Source: JBOHNM01 sp050730675 (lineage in GTDB: Bacteria; Planctomycetota; Phycisphaerae; Phycisphaerales; UBA1924). Taken from it: a stretch of 23,680 bases of DNA. Below the pieces are notes generated by a model, which worked only from the letters and a program-made list of their open reading frames with translations, was not told the DNA's origin and did no database searches. This document shows, piece by piece, positions 7,506-12,722 of the stretch. The position numbers and the translations under genes are program-made. Where the stretch lies: positions 1 through 23,680 of the forward strand of contig JBOHNM010000056.1 in assembly GCA_050730675.1 (NCBI GenBank), given 5' to 3'. Position 1 is the stretch's first letter. The number at the start of each line of letters is the position of its first letter.

Positions 7506-9080
7506 ATGGCGAACAAGTCACTGTTTGCATCCAACGTCGGCCGGTTTCCGCTCATCGACACGATGAACGAGGCGGGCGGCCTGGCGTACAAGCTCTCGCC
7601 GAAGCAGGCGCTGGCGCAGTACGCCGCGACGGGTTGCTTCAACTCGACGTTCTACGCGACGGCGGATGAGCAACTCAAGAAGGTGATTGATCTCGCGTGC
7701 GATGTCGAGACGGAGTTCGTAGCTCGCGTGGCGCTCTACTCCCGGTCAAAGGGGCACATGAAGGACATGCCGGCGCTGCTTGTCGCGGCGCTCAGCGTGC
7801 TCTCGCCGGGCCTCATGGCCGAGGTGTTCGATCGCGTGATCGATTCGCCGAAGATGCTCCGCAACTTCGTGCAGATCATGCGTTCGGGCGTGGTGGGGCG
7901 CAAGAGCCTCGGCACGCTCCCCAAGCGGTGCGTACGTAAGTGGCTCGAGGCCCGCACGGACGACCAGTTGTTCCGCGGCTCGGTAGGCGCTTCGCCCTCG
8001 TTGGCCGACGTGATCAAGATGGTGCACCCGCGCCCGTCGAATGCGACGCGAGCGGCACTGTACGGCTACCTCGTCGGCAAGAAGCACGATGCGTCCGCGC
8101 TCCCCGAGCTCGTCAAGAAGTACGAGGACTTCATGGTCAACTCCCCGAAGTTCAAGGCTGACGACGTGCCCGATGTCCCGATGGACATGTTGACGCGCTC
8201 GCCCATGGAGCGTCGTCACTGGAAGACGCTGGCCCTGCGTGTCTCCTGGCAGACGCTGCGCATGAACCTCAACACGTTCACGCGCCACCGCGTCTTCGAA
8301 GATCTGAGCACCGTCACCAAGGTTACGGCACGTCTCCGCGATGCGAACGAGATCGCCAAGGCACGGGTTTTCCCGTACCAGCTCATGGCGGCGTACATGA
8401 ACACCGGCGACAACGTCCCCGGCCCGCTCATGAACGCTCTCCAGGATGCGATGGAGATCGCGATCGCCAACGTGCCCACCGTGGACGGCAAGGTCTGGGT
8501 TCTGCCCGACGTCTCGGGTTCCATGCAGTCGCCGGTCACCGGCGTCCGCAAGGGCTCGACCACGAAGGTGCGATGCATCGATGTCGCGGCCCTGGTCGCG
8601 GCGGCGGTCCTCCGCAAGAATCCCGACGCCGGCGTGCTCCCGTTCTCCGACGACGTCGTGAAGGCGAAGCTCAACCCGCGCGACAGCGTGCTCACCAACG
8701 CCCAGCGCCTGGCGGCCCTCCCCTCCGGCGGCACTAACTGCTCGGCGCCGCTGCGCTACCTCAATGAGCAGCGGCTCACCGGCGACCTGGTGATCTACAT
8801 CTCCGATAACGAGTCGTGGATGGATAGCGGCGGGTTCCAGGGTGTCAGTCGGTCGACGGAGGCAATGGAGCAGTGGCGTCAGTTCAAGGGGCGAAGCCCC
8901 CACGCCAAGCTCGTATGCCTGGACGTCCAGCCCACGGGTTCCACGCAGGCGATCGGCCGTGCCGACGTGCTGAACATCGGCGGCTTCTCGGATGCCGTGT
9001 TCAGTGTCATCTCGAAGTTCAACATCAGTTCGAGCGACCCCGATTACTGGGTCGCGCAGATCGAGAAGCTCTCGATCTAG
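7506..9080 (+). CDS. rsr: Ro60/TROVE RNA-binding protein (bacterial Rsr)
   Basis: 524 residues, the usual length for bacterial Ro proteins. The TROVE HEAT-like ring covers about residues 15-300, with family stretches such as GGLAYKLSPKQALAQYAATG, ALYSRSKGHMKDMPA, and TLALRVSWQTLRMNLNTF. A von Willebrand A domain follows (about 328-524) with an intact MIDAS: DVSGS (335-339), Thr410 in GGTNCSAPL, and SDN near 433-435. Ro binds the ends of misfolded RNAs in its central hole and Y RNAs on its outer surface; Y RNAs gate or retarget it. The start codon follows GGAGG by six bases. The gene is under the sigma-54 promoter at 7413 and is followed within 21 bases by a row of Y RNA-like modules, so protein and RNA partner are probably co-transcribed. 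Pairing with rtcR and rtcA is a known arrangement of RNA repair operons. Confidence 0.95.
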   Translation: MANKSLFASNVGRFPLIDTMNEAGGLAYKLSPKQALAQYAATGCFNSTFYATADEQLKKVIDLACDVETEFVARVALYSRSKGHMKDMPALLVAALSVLSPGLMAEVFDRVIDSPKMLRNFVQIMRSGVVGRKSLGTLPKRCVRKWLEARTDDQLFRGSVGASPSLADVIKMVHPRPSNATRAALYGYLVGKKHDASALPELVKKYEDFMVNSPKFKADDVPDVPMDMLTRSPMERRHWKTLALRVSWQTLRMNLNTFTRHRVFEDLSTVTKVTARLRDANEIAKARVFPYQLMAAYMNTGDNVPGPLMNALQDAMEIAIANVPTVDGKVWVLPDVSGSMQSPVTGVRKGSTTKVRCIDVAALVAAAVLRKNPDAGVLPFSDDVVKAKLNPRDSVLTNAQRLAALPSGGTNCSAPLRYLNEQRLTGDLVIYISDNESWMDSGGFQGVSRSTEAMEQWRQFKGRSPHAKLVCLDVQPTGSTQAIGRADVLNIGGFSDAVFSVISKFNISSSDPDYWVAQIEKLSI

Positions 9081-9100
9081 CAGAAAGGAGTCTTTCACCC

Positions 9101-9201
9101 GCCCAGAGGCGGGTTCCGGAACGAATGCCGTCGGGACTACAGGCTGTAACCCTAAACAAGTCTCGGCCCAAACCTCGTCGTTCTGGAACCCGCTTCTCGG
9201 C
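9101..9201 (+). ncRNA. Y RNA-like module 1
   Basis: Begins 20 bases after the Ro stop. The ends pair in a long helix: 9105-9124 with 9178-9197 (20 bp with two G-U pairs), extended after one mismatch by 9101-9103 with 9199-9201. The helix ends in CGA/TCG, and the loop opens with ATGCC (9125-9129), three bases, then GGGACTACAG (9133-9142). A second helix, 9130-9138 with 9159-9167, pairs GTCGGGACT with AGTCTCGGC. No T-arm or D-arm is seen, so this module has the Y RNA stem without the tRNA mimic. An alternative hairpin at its 5' end (ACCCGCC/GGCGGGT, 9097-9114) would compete with the outer helix. Long end-to-end helix and position after a Ro gene are the hallmarks of Y RNAs; Ro binding itself is inferred. 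Confidence 0.75.
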
Positions 9202-9206
9202 CATGA

Positions 9207-9311
9207 TCGTTCTTCGCGGCGAATGCCAGACGGGAGTACAGGTCACGCGGGTTCAAATCCCGCCGCCGCGAAAGCGGTGCCTCTCGTTGCCCTTGTCGCC
9301 ACGCTGAACGG
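9207..9311 (+). ncRNA. Y RNA-like module 2 with T-arm
   Basis: Outer helix 9207-9222 with 9296-9311: 5 bp ending in CGA/TCG, an A-C mismatch, 2 bp, a 2x2 internal loop, then 6 bp. The loop starts ATGCC (9223-9227), four bases, GGGAGTACAG (9232-9241; one change from the other copies). It contains a textbook tRNA T-arm, GCGGG-TTCAAAT-CCCGC (9247-9263). A 6-bp helix abuts it directly: 9264-9269 with 9274-9279, closed by a GAAA tetraloop (9270-9273), like a tRNA acceptor stem sealed at its end. No D-arm is visible. An alternative 9-bp pairing of TTCGCGGCG (9213-9221) with CGCCGCGAA (9264-9272) would give a conventional acceptor-plus-T-arm half-tRNA and exclude the other fold. Confidence 0.7.
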
Positions 9312-9321
9312 AATGCGCGGC

Positions 9322-9490
9322 CGTCGCCCGACGGTCCACGACGAATGCCGATGGGACTACAGCATTTGATGCTCCAGGTCGTGGGTTCGAGTCCCACCAG
9401 TCCCGCTTCCCAGTATGTGGGGCTGTAGCTCAGTTGGCTAGAGCGGGAAACGTCTCGTCAATACTCGTCGTCGTGGACCCTCGGGCGCCG
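9322..9490 (+). ncRNA. YrlA-type Y RNA module 3 with circularly permuted tRNA mimic
   Basis: Outer helix: 9333-9344 pairs perfectly with 9468-9479 (12 bp, ending in CGA/TCG). Beyond a mismatch come 9325-9331 with 9481-9487 and 9322-9323 with 9489-9490. The loop opens ATGCC (9345-9349), three bases, GGGACTACAG (9353-9362). Then comes tRNA in permuted order: variable-loop-like AGGTC, T-arm GTGGG-TTCGAGT-CCCAC (9381-9397), and acceptor 3' strand CAGTCCC (9398-9404). A 14-nt connecting loop leads to acceptor 5' strand GGGGCTG (9419-9425; 7 bp with one G-U), then TA as positions 8-9, and D-arm GCTC-AGTTGGCTA-GAGC (9428-9444) with GG in its loop. The Y helix takes the place of the anticodon stem. 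This is the architecture described for YrlA RNAs. It is not an ordinary tRNA gene, since no anticodon arm or 3' T-arm follows the D-arm. Confidence 0.85.
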
Positions 9491-9516
9491 CAGCCTCATT
9501 GTCAAAATCCATGCCC

Positions 9517-9633
9517 GCGGAGGCCGAATGCCGCGAGGGACTACAGGTAATCCGAGAGTCGCGAGTGCAATTCCCGCCCCGGGGAGAAGCCATCCGGGTA
9601 GCTCAGCAGCAGAGCATCGGTTCAAGTCTCCGC
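9517..9633 (+). ncRNA. YrlA-type Y RNA module 4 with permuted tRNA mimic
   Basis: Outer helix: CCGA (9524-9527) with TCGG (9617-9620), then an internal loop (one base against TTCAAGT), then GCGGAG (9517-9522) with CTCCGC (9628-9633). The loop opens ATGCC (9528-9532), four bases, GGGACTACAG (9537-9546). T-arm-like GCGAG-TGCAATT-CCCGC (9561-9577) has four of five pairs. It is followed by acceptor strands 9578-9583 and 9593-9598 (6 bp with one G-U), TA (9599-9600), and a D-arm GCTC-AGCAGCA-GAGC (9601-9615). The order matches module 3, but the T-stem mismatch, the lack of GG in the D-loop and the interrupted outer helix make it weaker. It may be a diverged copy that still folds. Confidence 0.65.
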
Positions 9634-9753
9634 AACACTTGTCGGTCCCTGACGGGCGTCACTGCACGTGCATGCTTTGTGATCAAGGACGGCGACAAGA
9701 CCGACGACTGAACAGTGTGCCCATCAGCAAACAAGATTTCCGTGGAAGAATCC

Positions 9754-9781
9754 TTGACAGGAACAAAACATGATGGATAAT
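9754..9781 (+). promoter_or_regulatory. Near-consensus sigma-70 promoter
   Basis: TTGACA (9754-9759) is a perfect -35 box, and GATAAT (9776-9781) matches the -10 consensus at five of six positions, with a 16-base spacer. In this GC-rich sequence such a match is striking. Transcription would start near 9788, just upstream of the mini-ORF. It would give the BCS1-like gene and rtcA a constitutive promoter independent of the sigma-54 promoter before the Ro gene. Confidence 0.65.
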
Positions 9782-9805
9782 CCCGGCTTCGACAGGAGGT
9801 GTCAC

Positions 9806-9835
9806 ATGGCACACGGAATCCAATTTTCGCTTTGA
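9806..9835 (+). CDS. Nine-codon mini-ORF (possible leader peptide)
   Basis: ATG at 9806 is preceded by AGGAGGTG with the right spacing and encodes MAHGIQFSL before TGA at 9833-9835. The start region is nearly the same as that of the Ro gene: GGAGGTGTC-C/A-CATGGC, 15 of 16 identical bases (9795-9810 against 7495-7510). A stem-loop begins at the base after the stop. The arrangement promoter, strong ribosome-binding site, tiny ORF, hairpin resembles a leader peptide. Alternatively it is a remnant of a duplicated Ro start. The peptide sequence suggests no sensed amino acid. Confidence 0.4.
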   Translation: MAHGIQFSL

Positions 9836-9860
9836 CCTGTCGCCACTCGGTGGGCGCAGG
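9836..9860 (+). other. Stem-loop immediately after the mini-ORF
   Basis: CCTG-T-CGCCAC-TCG-GTGGGCG-CAGG folds into a 10-bp stem with a bulged T (9840) and a bulged G (9854) around a three-base loop. The 3' strand is also part of the palindrome CAGGCCTG (9857-9864), which offers an alternative pairing. No U-run follows, so it is not a classic intrinsic terminator. Confidence 0.45.
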
Positions 9861-10005
9861 CCTGACCGACTGAACAAGCCCTTATCCATCAACAACTTGT
9901 GACCAAAGCCCGATGTCACTGCGCGCCCACGCGTGGCGCCGTAGATCCATCGTGCATCACTCATTCATGCGCATCAACAGCGCGTCGCTGTCCTCTTGAA
10001 TCCCC

Positions 10006-11244
10006 ATGATCGATGTCCTGAACCAACTCCTCGCACAGAGCCCCGTCGTCCAAGGCGGTCTCGCCCTCATGGTCGCCGGCTGGCTCGGCTATCAGCTGCG
10101 CTCCCTCCCCGGCCGCGTCGCACAGTTCGTTCGCGAATGGACGACCCGCGTGATACAGATTCGCGAGTCGCACCCACTCTACAGCGCCTGGCTCGAGATG
10201 CTCACCGAGCACGCCGTGCGTCCCAGCGGTCCGCGCACCGTCGAAGTCCGCCTCGAGCGCGACGACTACGGCACGCGCACGCCCGCCTCGAAGTTTGCCG
10301 CCGGCAGCGACCCGTTCTGGGCCCGTGTCGCCGGCAAGTGGTGCCGCGTCTGCGTGCAGCGCGAGGAAGGGGCCCTCAACCGCGTAAACCTCGCGCCGCG
10401 CTACGAGATCATCGTCGAGGTCGTGCTCGGTACCCGTGCCGATCTTGCACGCATGCTCGCCGATGTCACCCGCCGTGCCGACGTCATGGAGCACCGCCAG
10501 CTCGTGGACCTTTACGACCGCTACGGCTCCTCCAACACCGTCACCATCCCCAAGCGCGACCCCGCCACGCTCTGTCTTCCCGCCGGTCTTTTCGAATCCG
10601 TTGAATCCCGCCTGCGCGAGTTCTGCTCCGCCCGCGAGCAGTACGAGCGCTGCGGCATCCCTTGGCGGTTTGGTATTCTGCTCTCTGGCGAGCCGGACAC
10701 GGGCAAGACGTCGCTCGCGCACGCCCTGGCCTCGCGTCTCGGCCTTCGCCTCGCGGTCATCACTCTCGCCGACTTGGAGAGCGACCACGAACTCGTCTCG
10801 GTCTTTAGGAGCGTCACAGATCAGGCCATCGTGCTCATCAAGGACGTCGATTGCGCCTTCCGTGAGCGGTCGGCCGAGTCGGCCGAGTGCGTCTCTTTCT
10901 CCGGGTTCCTCAACTGCATCGATGGTGTCCTTGCCCCGCACAACGGCCGCGTTCTCATCATGTCCACCAACCACGTCGATCGCCTCGACCCTGCTCTGAT
11001 CCGCCCGGGTCGCATCGACCTGCACATCAATGTCCCCATGCTCGACCGGCAGGATGCCGCGGACTACGCCGATCGAGTCTTCCCGCACGTTGCGACCCGT
11101 CACGACGTTGTGAATGAAGTGATGTCCGGCCGGAGTCCAACGCCCGCGATTCTGATCAACCGGTTGACGCAGCAGAAATGGCACCGGACTTCTGCGACAA
11201 TCGACCACGTTGCCACCCGTCCCCAGCGCACGACCGACTCATGA
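10006..11244 (+). CDS. BCS1-like membrane-anchored AAA ATPase
   Basis: 412 residues. A single hydrophobic segment lies at about 13-30 (VVQGGLALMVAGWLGYQL). It is followed by a BCS1_N-type domain (about 50-190) with the typical IRESHPLYSAWLEML stretch. The AAA module has Walker A GEPDTGKT (228-235), Walker B IVLIKDVD (D280, D282; BCS1 proteins characteristically have ED/DxD rather than DE), the BCS1-like segment SGFLNCIDGV, sensor-1 Asn322 (MSTNHVD) and LIRPGRID with Arg333/Arg336. Mitochondrial Bcs1 moves a folded Rieske protein across a membrane; bacterial relatives are mostly uncharacterised. The gene lies between the Ro/Y RNA array and rtcA, whose ATG overlaps this stop (ATGA at 11241-11244), so the two are translationally coupled. 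A role in RNA repair or in handling the Ro-RNA complex is inference. The ATG has no good ribosome-binding site. Confidence 0.88.
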   Translation: MIDVLNQLLAQSPVVQGGLALMVAGWLGYQLRSLPGRVAQFVREWTTRVIQIRESHPLYSAWLEMLTEHAVRPSGPRTVEVRLERDDYGTRTPASKFAAGSDPFWARVAGKWCRVCVQREEGALNRVNLAPRYEIIVEVVLGTRADLARMLADVTRRADVMEHRQLVDLYDRYGSSNTVTIPKRDPATLCLPAGLFESVESRLREFCSAREQYERCGIPWRFGILLSGEPDTGKTSLAHALASRLGLRLAVITLADLESDHELVSVFRSVTDQAIVLIKDVDCAFRERSAESAECVSFSGFLNCIDGVLAPHNGRVLIMSTNHVDRLDPALIRPGRIDLHINVPMLDRQDAADYADRVFPHVATRHDVVNEVMSGRSPTPAILINRLTQQKWHRTSATIDHVATRPQRTTDS

Positions 11245-12281
11245 CCCACGCCAATCACTCCAATCTGCTCACGATCGACGGCTCGCGGGGTGAAGGCGGC
11301 GGCCAGATTCTTCGCTCGTCCCTCGCCCTCTCCATGGCGACCGGGCGCCCCTTCCGCATCGTTAACATCCGCGCCGGTCGCGCCAAACCCGGCCTCATGC
11401 GCCAGCATCTGACCTGCATACAGGCCGCGGCCCTGGTCAGCTCGGCTGAGGTGGACGGAGGGGTTGTGGGTTCTCAGAAGGTGACGTTTGTTCCGGGAAA
11501 GGTGAAAGCGGGCGAGTATGCGTTCGCTATCGGTACCGCCGGCAGCACGACGCTGGTTCTCCAGGCGATCCTGCCGGTGCTGATCGCTGCCGAAGGAGAC
11601 TCGAAGGTGACTATCGAGGGCGGCACACACAACAAGTCCGCTCCCTCGGTCGAGTTTCTCCAGAAGGCGCTCACACCCTTGCTGAATCGGATCGGAGCAA
11701 ACCTGCAGGTACGGCTGGAGAGGCACGGGTTCTATCCGGCCGGAGGCGGTCGGATCGTTGTGGACATCGCGCAACTGCGTGCGCTTAAACCACTGGACCT
11801 TCTGACCCGAGGCAATCACCTGGCTACCCGCGCATGCGCGGTCGTGTCACGCCTGGCCCGGTCCATCGGTGAACGCGAACTCAGCGTGTTGCGCGAGCGT
11901 TTGCAACTGGAGCCGCACCACGTCGAAGCCTCCTGCATCGACAATCCCATCGGTCCGGGCAATGCGGCGTGGGTTGAAATGGAGTGCGACCACATTACAG
12001 AGGTGTTTGCCGCTGTTGGCGAGATGGGCAAGGCCGCCGAAGATGTTGCGAAAGAAGTCTCCGACCAGGCGTCGGCCTACCTGACAGCTTCGTGGCCCGT
12101 CGGTCCCTACCTCGCCGACCAGCTCATGGTGCCGCTCACGTTGCTGGCAGGCGGGCGTTACGCAACCGGACCGCTCACCGAGCACTCCCGCACGAATATC
12201 GCCGTGATCGGCGCGTTCGGCGGTCACATCGTGCAGGACGACGAGGGCCGCGTCCAGGTTTCCCCGCTGCGTTCGATCTAA
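11241..12281 (+). CDS. rtcA: RNA 3'-terminal phosphate cyclase RtcA
   Basis: 346 residues from the ATG at 11241, close to the 338 of E. coli RtcA; an upstream in-frame start at 11178 lies inside the preceding gene and is not used. Family stretches are clear: GSRGEGGGQILRSSLALS, IRAGRAKPGLMRQHL, FAIGTAGSTTLVLQAILP, GGTHNKSAPSVEF, RHGFYPAGGG, and EHSRTNIAVI, in which His315 corresponds to the catalytic His that is adenylylated (His309 in E. coli). It converts RNA 3'-phosphate ends to 2',3'-cyclic phosphates at the cost of ATP, preparing ends for RtcB-type ligation or end protection. Overlap with the BCS1-like gene shows co-translation. The usual partner rtcB is not in the window. Confidence 0.96.
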   Translation: MTHANHSNLLTIDGSRGEGGGQILRSSLALSMATGRPFRIVNIRAGRAKPGLMRQHLTCIQAAALVSSAEVDGGVVGSQKVTFVPGKVKAGEYAFAIGTAGSTTLVLQAILPVLIAAEGDSKVTIEGGTHNKSAPSVEFLQKALTPLLNRIGANLQVRLERHGFYPAGGGRIVVDIAQLRALKPLDLLTRGNHLATRACAVVSRLARSIGERELSVLRERLQLEPHHVEASCIDNPIGPGNAAWVEMECDHITEVFAAVGEMGKAAEDVAKEVSDQASAYLTASWPVGPYLADQLMVPLTLLAGGRYATGPLTEHSRTNIAVIGAFGGHIVQDDEGRVQVSPLRSI

Positions 12282-12340
12282 AGCGCCGTGGAACATCGCC
12301 AGTTCAGGATTCACTTGACCGGCGGTCTGAACATCGACCG

Positions 12341-12575
12341 GTCCTCGTGCCGACCAATGCCGACATCGGCGGCCATGAGGCGAACACGCTGCGAGGTCCC
12401 GGATCGGACTACGCCCGTTCGCAATGCCCCACGGAACCGGGGTCGACCTGGCGAGTTCGACTTCCCACGCAAACACCGGAGTTCACGTCACGGCTTCCTC
12501 AAGCTGAAGATCGGGAGTTCGATTCTCCGCGGTGCAGCATGTCAAACGTCAACGCCGGCGTTTGCGCACAGTCGT
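12341..12575 (+). ncRNA. Second tRNA-like / degenerate Y RNA island after rtcA
   Basis: The 441-base gap between rtcA and the PTS genes is not convincingly coding. It contains a T-arm-like GGGAG-TTCGATT-CTCCG (12513-12529; four pairs), followed by CGGTGCAGC, which reads like a tRNA 3' end, and a weaker T-loop-like TTCGACT (12456-12462). AATGCC occurs at 12356 and 12423, and GGACTAC at 12406-12412, echoing the loop block of the upstream modules. Candidate closing helices are 12351-12355 with 12441-12445 and an interrupted one near 12411-12423 with 12563-12575. A hairpin CAAACG/CGTTTG (12543-12564) contains the palindrome AACGCCGGCGTT. These look like one or two decayed modules; boundaries are uncertain. 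From 12576 to 12722 only a possible -10 (TACAAT, 12652-12657) is seen. Confidence 0.4.
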
Positions 12576-12722
12576 CGCGTTCCAAGTAGCATGAGCAGCC
12601 ACGCTGGCAATAAGGGTTCTCGGCCTGCCGAAACCGCGAGACCGTTTCCTGTACAATCCCCCTCCCGAACCCGGCGGTCGGCGGCGGTCGCCCGGATCGT
12701 GTTCGGCGACAGGAACTTTGCG

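Larger units (their letters stand above)
9699..9897 (+). repeat. Imperfect direct repeat between the Y RNA array and the BCS1-like gene
   Basis: Two related blocks, 9699-9735 and 9864-9897, share GACCGAC(GAC)TGAACA followed by a CCATCA-rich stretch, 165 bases apart. GTCACTGC also occurs near each (9658 and 9915). The palindrome TGCACGTGCA lies at 9663-9672. The 372 bases between module 4 and the next gene otherwise hold the promoter, mini-ORF and hairpin listed separately. Significance of the repeat is uncertain. Confidence 0.3.

Noticed and set aside
9097..9114. Intrinsic terminator after the Ro gene (ACCCGCC/GGCGGGT)
   Set aside because: No U-run follows, and the 3' arm is part of the long helix of module 1.
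9353..9404. A D-armless tRNA (GGGACT with AGTCCC around the T-arm)
   Set aside because: Possible as an alternative fold, but the 7-bp acceptor with 9419-9425 plus D-arm explains more bases and fits the other modules.
9419..9444. An ordinary tRNA gene beginning GGGGCTGTAGCTCAG
   Set aside because: The acceptor 5' strand and D-arm are good, but no anticodon arm, T-arm or acceptor 3' strand follows. The matching T-arm and acceptor strand lie upstream, so it is part of a permuted Y RNA.
9101..9633. CRISPR array
   Set aside because: The repeated block is only about 17 bases with variable middle, spacing is irregular (about 98-192 bases), and no cas genes are present.
9807..9821. Second sigma-54 promoter (TGGCACACGGAATCC)
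   Set aside because: TGGCAC matches, but the required GC at -12 is CC and the site lies inside the mini-ORF.
12288..12722. N-terminal extension of the PTS EIIC protein
   Set aside because: The open frame crosses the tRNA-like island and encodes an Arg/Ser-rich stretch with no family resemblance; EIIC proteins start near the ATG at 12723.
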